Program-made: the position numbers and the translations under genes | The notes under the pieces: model-generated | The model's database searches: none | What the model was told of the DNA's origin: nothing | What the model saw: the letters and a program-made list of their open reading frames with translations, nothing else | Source of the DNA: Streptomyces lasiicapitis | Lineage (GTDB): Bacteria > Actinomycetota > Actinomycetes > Streptomycetales > Streptomycetaceae | Direction: 5' to 3' | Length of the DNA: 64,000 nt | Assembly (NCBI RefSeq): GCF_014646335.1 | Contig: NZ_BMNG01000025.1 | Span: forward strand, 4,598 to 68,597 | Shown here: positions 16,410 through 24,460 of the stretch, piece after piece | How positions within the stretch are numbered: position 1 is the stretch's first letter | Layout: each line of letters starts with the position of its first letter

Positions 16410-17434
16410 GGCCCGGCCACCACCCCGGGGTCGTTCTCTCCCGGTACGGGCACCTCCGGCGGCAGCAGGCCCTCCGCCCGCGCCTCCTTCCAGAAGTCGC
16501 CGGGCACCTCGGTCGCGAACTGCTCTGCCGCGTCGGCGACTTGACCCGGAGCGTGGATGCCGACGAGGACGCTCGCCACGGCCCGGTGGCCGAAGGGGAA
16601 GGCGAGCGCGGCGGCTCGCAGCGTCGTACCGTGCCGGGCGGCGAGACCCTGCAACGACCGCGCCCGGTCGAGGAGTTCGTCGGGGGCCTCCGTGTAGTCG
16701 AAGCGCGCTCCGTCCTTCGGGTCGGCGAGGAGGCCGGAGTTGAAGACGCCGCCGATGACGATCGAGGCTCCGCGCGCGCTCGCGGCGGGCAGCAGCTCGG
16801 TGAGGGCCTGGTGGTCGAGGAGTGTGTAGCGGCCCGCGCACAGCACGGCGTCGACGTCGGTGTCGCGGACGAAGCGGGTCAGCATCTCGGCCTGGTTCAT
16901 GCCCGCGCCGATGGCGCCCACGACGCCTTCGGAGCGCAGCCGTTCCAGGGCGGGATAGCCCTCGCGGAAGGCCTCTTCGCCGTGGTCGTCCGGGTCGTGG
17001 AGGTAGACGATGTCGACGCGGTCGATGCCGAGGCGTTCCAGGCTGGACTCGATCGAGCGGCGCACGCCGTCCGCGCTGAAGTCCCACCGGCGCCGGTGGT
17101 CGGCGGGCACGGCGAAGCCGCCGTCGGCCAGGTCGTCGCCGCTGACGGGCCCGGTGACCGGTTCCAGGATCCGCCCCACCTTCGTGGAGACGGTGTACGC
17201 GTCCCGGGGGCGTCCGCGCAGTGCCGCGCCGATCCTGCGCTCGGACAGGCCGAGGCCGTAGTGCGGCGCGGTGTCGAAGTAGCGCATGCCCGCGTCCCAG
17301 GCGGAGTTGAGCGCGACGGTGGCGTCCTCGTCGGTGACGGGCGAGTAGAGGTTGCCGATGCCGGCGCCGCCGTACGACAGCTCGCTGACCCGGACGGCGC
17401 CGCGGCCGAGTTGCCGCGTCCGTATGCCGCTCAC
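16406..17434 (-). CDS. Aldo/keto reductase, probable L-fucose dehydrogenase
   Basis: A 342-residue aldo/keto reductase. It begins 'SGIRTRQLGRGAVRVSELSYGG' in the family manner. The catalytic tetrad elements are visible: Asp and Tyr in 'YFDTAPHYGLGLSERRIG', Lys in 'VSTKVGRIL', and His in 'VDIVYLHDPDDH'. The length and the 'FDTAPHYGLGLSERR' pattern place it with D-threo-aldose/L-fucose 1-dehydrogenases. In this pathway it would oxidise L-fucose to the lactone with NAD(P). The GTG at 17434 overlaps the SDR stop by 4 bp, and its own stop overlaps the mutarotase start. Pyridoxal 4-dehydrogenase is the closest alternative in the same subfamily. Confidence 0.87.
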   Translation of the reverse strand: MSGIRTRQLGRGAVRVSELSYGGAGIGNLYSPVTDEDATVALNSAWDAGMRYFDTAPHYGLGLSERRIGAALRGRPRDAYTVSTKVGRILEPVTGPVSGDDLADGGFAVPADHRRRWDFSADGVRRSIESSLERLGIDRVDIVYLHDPDDHGEEAFREGYPALERLRSEGVVGAIGAGMNQAEMLTRFVRDTDVDAVLCAGRYTLLDHQALTELLPAASARGASIVIGGVFNSGLLADPKDGARFDYTEAPDELLDRARSLQGLAARHGTTLRAAALAFPFGHRAVASVLVGIHAPGQVADAAEQFATEVPGDFWKEARAEGLLPPEVPVPGENDPGVVAGP

Positions 17435-18186
17435 CGGGTCACCGGCCGCAGCCGCAGGCCCTGCATGCCGCCGTCGACGGCGAGCGCGGTGCCGGTGGTG
17501 GCGCCGGACAGCGGGCTCGCCAGGTAGGCGATGGCGCCCGCGACCTCGTCGGCGGTGACCAGGCGGCCGGTGGGCTGGCGGGCCGCGAGGGCGGCGCGCT
17601 CGGCGGCCGGGTCGGGGGCGGCGTCCAGGAGGCGGCCGACCCAGGGGGTGTCCACGGTGCCGGGGTTGACGCAGTTCACGCGCACGCCATCGCGTACGTG
17701 GTCGGCGGCCATCGCGAGGGTCAGCGAGAGGACCGCGCCCTTGGAGGCCGAGTACAGGGCGCGCTGCGGCAGGCCCGCGGTCGCCGCGATGGAACAGGTG
17801 TTGACGATCGCCGCGTGCGCGGAGGCCCGCAGGTGCGGGAGCGCGGCGCGGGTGGTGCGGACGACGCCGAGGACGTTGACGTCGAGGACGGCGTGCCACC
17901 GGTCGTCGTCGTTGTCCTCGACGGTGCCCTGCGCGCCGATGCCCGCGTTGTTGACCAGGATGTCGAGCCCGCCGAGGTCGGCCACCGCCGCCGCGACGGC
18001 TGCCCGCACCGCCGTGTCGTCGGTGACGTCGGCGACGTATCCGCGCAGCGGCTTCTCCACTCCGCTCGGGTCGAGGTCGAGCACCGCCACCTGGGCTCCC
18101 CGGGCGGCCAGGAGTTCCGCCGTGGCCCGGCCGATGCCCGAAGCGCCGCCGGTCACCAGGGCCGTGAGGCCGGTGAAGTCCGTCAT
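17431..18186 (-). CDS. SDR oxidoreductase, probable 2-keto-3-deoxy-L-fuconate dehydrogenase
   Basis: A 251-residue classical short-chain dehydrogenase. It has cofactor motif 'TGGASGIG' (about 12-19), an acidic residue after strand 2 ('VLDLDP'), which suggests NAD, 'NNAG' (about 82-85), a catalytic Ser in 'NTCSIAA', and 'YSASK' (Tyr and Lys). The C-terminus 'SGATTGTALAVDGGMQGLRLRPV' is usual. Its place between the fuconate dehydratase and fucose dehydrogenase genes suggests it oxidises 2-keto-3-deoxy-L-fuconate to the 2,4-diketo compound, as described for Xanthomonas campestris. It is joined to the dehydratase gene by an ATGA overlap. The exact substrate is inference. Confidence 0.87.
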   Translation of the reverse strand: MTDFTGLTALVTGGASGIGRATAELLAARGAQVAVLDLDPSGVEKPLRGYVADVTDDTAVRAAVAAAVADLGGLDILVNNAGIGAQGTVEDNDDDRWHAVLDVNVLGVVRTTRAALPHLRASAHAAIVNTCSIAATAGLPQRALYSASKGAVLSLTLAMAADHVRDGVRVNCVNPGTVDTPWVGRLLDAAPDPAAERAALAARQPTGRLVTADEVAGAIAYLASPLSGATTGTALAVDGGMQGLRLRPVTR

Positions 18187-19604
18187 GCCGCTGCCCCCTT
18201 CTTTGCCTTCTTGGCTGTGGTTGCCGTGGTTCCGGTGGTTCCCGCGTTACCTGTGTTCGCCGTCCTGGCCGCGAGTTCCGCCTGGTGCGCGAGGTCGGCC
18301 GCCCAGAAGGCGCCGCCGGGGAACGTGAACTCCGCGAGGGATTCGGGGCGCATGGTCGCCGAGAAACCGGGCGCGGAGGGTGCGAGATAGTGGCCGTCGC
18401 GGATCGCGACGGGGTCCACGAAGTGTTCGTGCAGATGGTCGACGTACTCGATGACGCGGTTCTCGGTGGTGCCGGACAGCGCGACGTAGTCGAACATCGA
18501 CAGGTGCTGGACGAGTTCGCACAGCCCGACGCCGCCCGCGTGCGGGCAGACCGGCACGCCGAAGCGGGCGGCGAGCAGCAGGATCGCCAGGTTCTCGTTG
18601 ACGCCGCCGACGCGGGCCGCGTCGATCTGCAGGACGTCGATGGCGCCGGCCTGGAGGAGCTGCTTGAACACGATGCGGTTCTGCACGTGTTCGCCGGTGG
18701 CGACCTTCACGGGGGCGACGGCGTCGCGGATGGTGGCGTGCGCGAGGACGTCGTCGGGGCTGGTGGGCTCCTCCACCCAGTACGGGTCGAACTCGGCGAG
18801 CGCGCGCGTCCAGCGCACGGCCTCGTCGACGTTCCAGCGCTGGTTGGCGTCGATCGCCATGCGGATGTGCGGGCCGATGGCCTCGCGGGCGGTGCGGCAG
18901 CGGCGTACGTCGTCGGCGAGGTCCGCGCCGACCTTCAGCTTGATCTGGGTGAAGCCGTCGGCGACGGCCTGGCGGGCGAGGCGGGTGAGCTTCTCGTCGC
19001 TGTAGCCGAGCCAGCCGGGTGAGGTGGTGTAGCCGGGGAAGCCGCGCTCGCGCAGGTGTGCCTCGCGGCCGTCCGCGCCCGCGCGGCCCGACCGCAGCAG
19101 CGCGAGCGCCTGCTCGGGCGTGAGCGCGTCGGCTATGTAGCGGAAGTCGACCTGGGAGACCAGCCATTCGGGCTCCGCGTCGGCGAGGAGCTTCCACAGC
19201 GGGGTGCGGGCGCGCTTGGCGGCCAGGTCCCAGACGGCGTTGACGACGGCGCCGATCGCCATGTGCATCACGCCCTTCTCGGGTCCGAGCCAGCGCAGCT
19301 GGCTGTCGCCGATCAGGTCGCGGTTGAGCGTGCCCGGGTCCCCGCACAGCTCGTCGACGGAGCGGCCGACGACATGGTGCCTGAGCGAGTCGATCGCGGC
19401 GACCTGCACCTCGTTGCCGCGCCCGATGGTGAAGGTGAAGCCGTGCCCTTCGAGTCCGTCCTCGGCGTCGGTGCGCAGCACCACATAGGCCGCCGAGTAG
19501 TCCGGGTCCGGGTTCATCGCGTCGGACCCGTCGAGCTCCCGCGAGGTCGGGAACCGGATGTCGTAGGTGTCGACCGCCGTGACGCGGCCGGGAGTTGGGG
19601 ACAC
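18183..19604 (-). CDS. Enolase-superfamily L-fuconate dehydratase
   Basis: A 473-residue member of the mandelate-racemase group. The GTG at 19604 has AAAGG upstream and gives 'SPTPGRVTAVDTYDIRFPTS', typical of fuconate dehydratases (human ENOSF1 relatives). It shows the catalytic KxK 'IKLKVG' (Lys222/224), metal ligands in 'AIDANQRW' (Asp252), 'VEEPTSPDD' (Glu279) and 'TGEHVQN' (Glu305), and the catalytic His355 in 'CPHAGGVGL'. It removes water from L-fuconate to give 2-keto-3-deoxy-L-fuconate. The last 30 or so residues are an unusual tail of Thr, Ala and Lys (TTGTTATTAKKAKK type), not part of the fold. The gene follows the importer permease after 49 bp. Confidence 0.92.
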   Translation of the reverse strand: MSPTPGRVTAVDTYDIRFPTSRELDGSDAMNPDPDYSAAYVVLRTDAEDGLEGHGFTFTIGRGNEVQVAAIDSLRHHVVGRSVDELCGDPGTLNRDLIGDSQLRWLGPEKGVMHMAIGAVVNAVWDLAAKRARTPLWKLLADAEPEWLVSQVDFRYIADALTPEQALALLRSGRAGADGREAHLRERGFPGYTTSPGWLGYSDEKLTRLARQAVADGFTQIKLKVGADLADDVRRCRTAREAIGPHIRMAIDANQRWNVDEAVRWTRALAEFDPYWVEEPTSPDDVLAHATIRDAVAPVKVATGEHVQNRIVFKQLLQAGAIDVLQIDAARVGGVNENLAILLLAARFGVPVCPHAGGVGLCELVQHLSMFDYVALSGTTENRVIEYVDHLHEHFVDPVAIRDGHYLAPSAPGFSATMRPESLAEFTFPGGAFWAADLAHQAELAARTANTGNAGTTGTTATTAKKAKKGAAA

Positions 19605-19653
19605 AGGAGGCCTTTCCGGAAAGGAACAGGGAGCCGTGGGCGGGCAGGGGGGG

Positions 19654-20700
19654 TCAGTCCTGGGCACGGCCCGTGGTGACGCGCGCGATCATCAGGGCGA
19701 CCAGGATGATGCCGCCGTAGATGGCCTGGATCCAGAAGGACGGCACCTGCGCGAGCGTGAGCAGGTTCTGTACGACGCCGAGCAGCAGGACGCCGGTGAG
19801 CGCGCCGAACATGGTGCCCTTGCCGCCGTCGAGGCTGATGCCTCCGATGACCGCGGCCGCGAACACCGTGAAGATCATGTTCGTGCCCTGGTTGGCGTTG
19901 ATGGCGCCGACGTAGCCGGTCTGCATCAGTCCACCGACGGCGGCGAGCGTCCCGGCGACGACGAACACGCAGAGCAAGACCCGCTCCACCCGGATGCCCG
20001 CGGCCCGCGCGGCGTCCGCGTTGCCGCCGATCGCGTACAGGGCGCGGCCCACCCGGTGGTACTTCAGGACGAGCCCGGTGAGGCCGAAGGCCGCCGCCGC
20101 GATCCACACCGACAGCGGCACGGTCAGGAATGTGGAGGTAGCGAGCGTGAAGAACGACTCGGGCATGCCGAACAGCGTCTTGCCCTTGGTCGCGCCGACG
20201 AGGACGCCGCGCAGCACGATCAGCATGGCGAGCGTGACGATGAAGGCGTTGAGCTTCAGCTTCACCACGAGGATGCCGTTGAAGCCGCCGATCACCGCGC
20301 CGACCAGCACGATCGCGAGCATGCCCACGGCCGCGGGCATGTCGGTGCCGAATCCCGCCTGGGCGGCGGGCAGCACGAGCAGCGCGCCGATGGCGGGCGC
20401 GATGCCGACCACCGACTCCAGCGAGAGGTCGAACTTGCCGGTGATCAGCACGAGCGACTCGGCGAGGACGACCATCGCCAGGGCGGCGGAGGCGCCGAGG
20501 ATGGAGATGAGGTTGCGTTCCGTCAGGAACGAGTCGTTGACGAAGGTGCCGAGGACCATGAGGAGCAACAGGGCGGGGACGAGGGCGAGTTCGCGTGCGC
20601 GCCGCAGCAGCACGGCCCGGGTCTGCGAACGCGCGGGTGCGGTGCTCTTGCCGATGTCCGCCGCGGTGGGCGAGGCCGACGGGGCCTTGGTGTCAGCCAC
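19654..20700 (-). CDS. CUT2-type sugar ABC transporter permease (RbsC-like)
   Basis: A 348-residue membrane permease with about ten hydrophobic segments after a 35-residue cytoplasmic N-terminus. Family marks are 'VLITGKFDLSLESVVGIAPAIGA' read in parts, 'GGFNGILVVKLKLNAFIVTLAML' in parts, and the C-terminal 'GTMFGALTGVLLLGVVQNLL'. RbsC relatives form a homodimeric channel. Its start overlaps the end of the ATPase gene by 8 bp. With the ATPase and binding protein it makes the operon's only visible importer, so it presumably brings in L-fucose, the sugar its downstream enzymes use. Confidence 0.93.
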   Translation of the reverse strand: MADTKAPSASPTAADIGKSTAPARSQTRAVLLRRARELALVPALLLLMVLGTFVNDSFLTERNLISILGASAALAMVVLAESLVLITGKFDLSLESVVGIAPAIGALLVLPAAQAGFGTDMPAAVGMLAIVLVGAVIGGFNGILVVKLKLNAFIVTLAMLIVLRGVLVGATKGKTLFGMPESFFTLATSTFLTVPLSVWIAAAAFGLTGLVLKYHRVGRALYAIGGNADAARAAGIRVERVLLCVFVVAGTLAAVGGLMQTGYVGAINANQGTNMIFTVFAAAVIGGISLDGGKGTMFGALTGVLLLGVVQNLLTLAQVPSFWIQAIYGGIILVALMIARVTTGRAQD

Positions 20701-22285
20701 GCTGTTCCACTCCTTCAGCTTCTGCTGGTCCCGCTGCTTGCGCTGTTTCCGTGACGCCCTCGATGGACGCGATCAGCTCGTGGTCGTGCCACCCCGCCGC
20801 GTGTTCCGCGACGACGCGGCCGTGGAAGAGGACGAGTACGCGGTCGCAGCGGCGCAGATCGTCGAGTTCGTCGGACACGACGAGCACGGCGGTGCCGTCC
20901 TCGCGGGCGTGGTCGACGCGGGCGAGCAGCGACTCCTTGGACTTCACGTCGACGCCCGCGGTGGGGTTGATGAGGACGAGCAGGCGCGGCTCGGAGGCGA
21001 GGGCGCGCGCCATCACGACCTTCTGCGCGTTGCCTCCGGAGAGGTCGGACACGGGCTGGTCCGGTCCTTCGGCGTGGATGTCGAGCCGCTCGATGAGCTC
21101 GCCCGCGAAGGCGCGCTTGCGGTCGGAGCCGACGAAGCCGTACCGGCCGAGCCGGCCGAGGACGCTCATGGTCGCGTTGTCCCCGATGGACATGGAGAAC
21201 ACCAGGCCCTCGCCGTGCCGGTCGCGCGGTACGCAGCCGACTCCGGCCCGCAGCGCGGCGGGCACGTCGCCGAACTTCAAGGGCTCGCCGTCGAGGAGGG
21301 CGGTGCCCGAGGTCGGCGTGTGCAGCCCGGTGAACGACTCCGCGAGGTTGATCTTCCCGCTGCCGCTGGACCCGGCGAGCCCGACGACCTCGCCCCGGCG
21401 CACGGTGAGGTCGACGTCGGCGTACGAGGGACTGCTCAGACCGCGCACGTCGAGCAGCACGGGCGCGGCGGCGGGCACCTCGGCCCTGGCGCGGGCCTTG
21501 CTCTCGGTGAGCGCCTCGCCCGCCATGGCCTCCACGAGGGCGGCGCGGGGCAGGTCCGCGACGGGGGCCGTGGTGATCCAGCGGGCGTCGCGCAGGACCG
21601 TGACGGTCTGGCAGACCTCGTACACCTCTTGCAGGTGGTGCGAGATGAACAGGAACGTGACGCCGGAGTCCTGCAGCGTCCGCATGCGCGTGAAGAGGCG
21701 CTCGATCTCGCGGTTGTCGAGCTGCGCGGTGGGCTCGTCGAGGACGATGAAGCGCGCACCGAAGCTCAACGCCCGTGCGATCTCCACCATTTGGCGGTCC
21801 TCGACCTTGAGGTCGGCGGTGCGCGCCTCGGGGTCGACGCGCACGTCCCAGGTGCGCAGGACCTCGGCGGCCTCCGCCTTGAGGCGGCGCCAGCTGATGA
21901 ATCCGCCGCGGCCCCGCGGCTGACGGTTGATGAAGAGGTTCTCGGCGACGGTCAGTTCGGGCACGACCGTGGGCCGCTGGTACACGCAGGCGACCTTGCG
22001 GCGCCAGGCGTCGCGGTCGGCGAGCGGCGGCGCGCCCTCGCCGTCGAACAGGACGGTGCCCGCGTCCGGGGCCTGCAGGCCGGTGAGGATGGTGACGAGG
22101 GTGGACTTGCCCGCGCCGTTGCGGCCGACGAGCGCGTGGGACTCGCCGGGCCTGACGGTGAGGCGGCCGTCCTGGAGGGCCACGGTGGGTCCGTACCGCT
22201 TGACGATGCCGGACGCCTCGACGAGGGGCGGGGGCGCCGCGGGGCTCGGTGGGGTCGCGGAGTTCGGTGGGGTCGGCGACTTCAT
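20693..22285 (-). CDS. CUT2-type sugar ABC transporter ATPase with degenerate second NBD
   Basis: A 530-residue protein with two fused nucleotide-binding domains, as in RbsA. The first (about 20-255) is intact: Walker A 'GRNGAGKST' (54-62), 'LKVEDRQMVEIARAL' as signature region and Walker B 'FIVLDEPTAQLD'. The second (about 275-510) has an intact signature 'LSGGNAQKV', but its P-loop reads 'SSGSGKIN' (306-313) and its Walker B 'LLVLINPTAGVD' (435-446), with Ile-Asn where Asp-Glu is expected. The second site is thus probably not catalytic. The ATG at 22285 overlaps the binding-protein stop (ATGA). It powers sugar uptake with the permease at 19654. Confidence 0.93.
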   Translation of the reverse strand: MKSPTPPNSATPPSPAAPPPLVEASGIVKRYGPTVALQDGRLTVRPGESHALVGRNGAGKSTLVTILTGLQAPDAGTVLFDGEGAPPLADRDAWRRKVACVYQRPTVVPELTVAENLFINRQPRGRGGFISWRRLKAEAAEVLRTWDVRVDPEARTADLKVEDRQMVEIARALSFGARFIVLDEPTAQLDNREIERLFTRMRTLQDSGVTFLFISHHLQEVYEVCQTVTVLRDARWITTAPVADLPRAALVEAMAGEALTESKARARAEVPAAAPVLLDVRGLSSPSYADVDLTVRRGEVVGLAGSSGSGKINLAESFTGLHTPTSGTALLDGEPLKFGDVPAALRAGVGCVPRDRHGEGLVFSMSIGDNATMSVLGRLGRYGFVGSDRKRAFAGELIERLDIHAEGPDQPVSDLSGGNAQKVVMARALASEPRLLVLINPTAGVDVKSKESLLARVDHAREDGTAVLVVSDELDDLRRCDRVLVLFHGRVVAEHAAGWHDHELIASIEGVTETAQAAGPAEAEGVEQRG

Positions 22286-23364
22286 TTGACCGAGTTGCCC
22301 CACAGCTCGGCGTCGTCCACGTTCCCCTTCGTGACGAGCGGCGCAGGCAACTGGTCCTCGAGGATGCCGCTCGGCAGCTTCACGATGGTGGAGTCGTGGT
22401 CGGTCGGCCCCGGCTTGAACTTCTTCCCGTTCATCGCGGCCTTGATGTAGTACATGCCGTACTTCGCGTACGAGTCGGCGGGCTGCGAGACGGTCGCGTC
22501 GATCTGGCCCTTGCGGATGGCGTCGAACTCCTGCGGGATGCCGTCGTTGGACACGATCGTGATGTGCCCCTTCTCGCCCGCCTTCTTGAGCATGCCCTTG
22601 GACTTGAGGGTCTGCAGGGTGGGCGCGAGGTAGACGCCGCCCGCCTGCATGTAGATGCCCTTGAGGTCGGAGTGGGAGTTGAGCAGGGTGTCGAGCTTGG
22701 ACGCGGCCGTGTCCGACTCCCACTTCGCGGGGATCTCCAGGACCTTCAGCTTCGGGTACTTGTCCTTGACGCAGTCGCGGAAGGCCTCGGAGCGCTCCCG
22801 CCCGTTGACCGACGCGAGGTCCCCCATGATCTGGACGACCTTTCCGCTCTTGACCTGCTTGCCCAGGTAGTCACAGGCCTTCTGTCCGTACGCGACGTTG
22901 TTCGCGCGGACCACCATCGCGACCTTGCCCTTCTCGGGCGCGACGTCGACGGCGACCACGGGCACGCCCTTGCGCTCGGCCTGGTCGAGCCCGGCGGAGA
23001 TGGCGGCGCTGTCGAGCGGGGCCACCACCAGGCCCTTGACGCCCTGGTTGAGCTGGTTGTTGATGTCGGTGATCTGCTGCGTGGGGTCGCTGTTGGAGTT
23101 GACGGTCTTGAGCGCGTCGACGTCCTCGGACTTCGCCATCTTCGGTACGTAGTCGTTGTACGACTGCCAGAACGGCGAGGTGAGCAGCGGCAGGACCACG
23201 CCGACCTTGCCCTCGCCGCCGGCCTTGCCACCGGATCCCCCGGTGTCCTTCGTGCTGCCGCAGGCGGTGAGCGCGAGGGCGGCGCAGGCCGCCATGGCGA
23301 CGGCTCGGACCGGCTGCGAACTCCGCATCCTCCGGGGGCTGTTCCGCACACTACTGCCGACCAT
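22282..23364 (-). CDS. Sugar ABC transporter substrate-binding lipoprotein (Peripla_BP_4), probable L-fucose importer
   Basis: A 360-residue exported binding protein. I chose the ATG at 23364 because GAGGAG lies 7 bases upstream; another ATG 15 bp earlier overlaps that site. The signal peptide ends in lipobox 'LALTACGS', giving a lipid anchor. The mature part follows the ribose-binding fold: 'VGVVLPLLTSPFWQSYNDYV', 'QITDINNQLNQGVKGLVVAPLD' and 'ITIVSNDGIPQEFDAIRKGQIDATVSQP' in segments. It is the first gene of the operon and lies divergent from the GntR regulator across 224 bp. The ligand is inferred as L-fucose from the five downstream enzymes. Confidence 0.92.
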   Translation of the reverse strand: MVGSSVRNSPRRMRSSQPVRAVAMAACAALALTACGSTKDTGGSGGKAGGEGKVGVVLPLLTSPFWQSYNDYVPKMAKSEDVDALKTVNSNSDPTQQITDINNQLNQGVKGLVVAPLDSAAISAGLDQAERKGVPVVAVDVAPEKGKVAMVVRANNVAYGQKACDYLGKQVKSGKVVQIMGDLASVNGRERSEAFRDCVKDKYPKLKVLEIPAKWESDTAASKLDTLLNSHSDLKGIYMQAGGVYLAPTLQTLKSKGMLKKAGEKGHITIVSNDGIPQEFDAIRKGQIDATVSQPADSYAKYGMYYIKAAMNGKKFKPGPTDHDSTIVKLPSGILEDQLPAPLVTKGNVDDAELWGNSVK

Positions 23365-23471
23365 CTGACGGCTCCTCATCGAGCGTGATCAAGGGGGACT
23401 CAGGGGGATTCAGGGGGGAAACAGGGGCGACTCAGGTAGGGGTCGAGCGACCGATGGGCGAATATTTATCA

Positions 23472-23541
23472 GACCACTTGGCGCCCACAACACCCCTCGT
23501 CGCCAACTTTTCCCGCTTTCCGGCCGTAGTGGTCGGACCAC
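23472..23541. promoter_or_regulatory. FadR/GntR-type operator and half-site in the fucose promoter region
   Basis: GTGGTC-G-GACCAC (23529-23541) is a perfect inverted repeat of the TGGTC-n-GACCA form used by FadR-subfamily GntR proteins. A matching half-site GACCAC lies at 23472-23477, within an AT-rich stretch (TATTTATCAGACC). The region separates the importer operon from the GntR gene, whose start is 48 bp after the full site. The regulator probably represses both directions until a pathway intermediate binds. Confidence 0.7.
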
Positions 23542-23588
23542 ATCTCTGGCTACACTGCGCGACACCGGCAAGTGAAGGAGCGTTCCCC

Positions 23589-24356
23589 GTGGACCAGAGC
23601 GAGCAGAGCGCCCCGCCCGCGCAGACCGTGCCCGTACAGGCCACCCCCGTACCGAAAGGCGCCGTGCCCGCGCAGAAGGGCACCGTGACCCAGCGGGCCA
23701 TCGAGCAGATCAAGGCGATGATCGGCGAGGGACTCCTGGAGCCGGGCCAACGCCTGCCCACCGAACGGGACCTGGCGACCCAGCTCGGCATCTCGCGCAG
23801 CTCCATGCGGGAGGCGATCCGCGCCCTGACGGTCCTCGGCGTCCTGGAGGCGCGGCACGGCTCGGGCATCTACGTGACGCAACTGGAGGCCGGGGACCTC
23901 CTGGAGACGTTCGGCGTCGTCGCCGACCTGTCGCGCGGCCCGCGCCTGGTGGAACTCCTGGAGGTGCGCCGGGTCCTGGAGTCCACCGCGACCGCGCTCG
24001 CCGCGGCCCGCATCACGCCGGACCAACTGGCCGACGTGGAGAAGCACTTGGCGGCCATGAACGCCACCGACGACCCCGAGGAGATCCTCTCCCACGACCT
24101 CGCCTTCCACCGCGCGATCGCGCTCGCGGCGGGCAACGACACGATGGCGGCGATCCTGGAGGGCCTGTCCTCGCGCACCTTCCGCGCCCGCGTGTGGCGC
24201 GGCTACCAGGAGGAGGGCGCCTTCGAGCGCACCCGGCGCGAGCACGCCCGCATCCACCGCGCGCTGGTCGCACGGGACCCGGAGGCGGCGCGGGCGGCGG
24301 CGGCCGCGCATGTGGGCGAAGTGGAGGACTGGCTGCGGGGACAATTGGAGGGGTAG
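23589..24356 (+). CDS. GntR/FadR-family transcriptional regulator of the fucose operon
   Basis: A 255-residue repressor. The GTG at 23589 has GAAGGAG 8 bases upstream. After a 35-residue Pro/Ala-rich leader comes the winged helix (about 36-100): 'RAIEQIKAMIGEGLLEPGQ' and 'LPTERDLATQLGISRSSMREAI' in parts, then 'VLEARHGSGIYVT'. The all-helical FCD effector domain (about 120-245) carries the metal or acid-binding pattern 'LVELLEVRRVLES', 'DLAFHRAIALAAGN' and 'EHARIHRAL', with three His. It is divergent from the importer and catabolic genes and beside a fitting palindrome, so local control is very likely. The inducer may be a sugar acid of the pathway, as in other FCD proteins. Confidence 0.93.
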   Translation: MDQSEQSAPPAQTVPVQATPVPKGAVPAQKGTVTQRAIEQIKAMIGEGLLEPGQRLPTERDLATQLGISRSSMREAIRALTVLGVLEARHGSGIYVTQLEAGDLLETFGVVADLSRGPRLVELLEVRRVLESTATALAAARITPDQLADVEKHLAAMNATDDPEEILSHDLAFHRAIALAAGNDTMAAILEGLSSRTFRARVWRGYQEEGAFERTRREHARIHRALVARDPEAARAAAAAHVGEVEDWLRGQLEG

Positions 24357-24398
24357 CGGGGTAGCGGGGACCCCGACTTCCGTAAAACGTCACGAAAG

Positions 24399-24420
24399 CT
24401 TGACTGCGCCTTGAACGCCC
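24399..24420 (+). promoter_or_regulatory. Two 11-bp direct repeats before the AfsR-like gene
   Basis: CTTGACTGCGC and CTTGAACGCCC lie side by side with an exact 11-bp period, 41 bp before the start codon. SARP proteins of the AfsR class bind direct repeats with this spacing, so the gene may control itself. With only two units the match could be chance. Confidence 0.35.
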
Positions 24421-24460
24421 TGGTCGGCACCGGAGATGGTGGCGAGGGCCAAGAGGGGGG

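Noticed and set aside
16406..17899. Longer form of the aldo/keto reductase reaching back to 17899
   Set aside because: The extra N-terminus is a frame-shifted reading of the SDR gene, rich in Arg and Pro; the GTG at 17434 with a 4-bp overlap fits both genes.
19567..22450. Long plus-strand frames opposite the fucose importer genes
   Set aside because: They mirror the permease, ATPase and binding-protein genes, whose motifs are clear on the minus strand.
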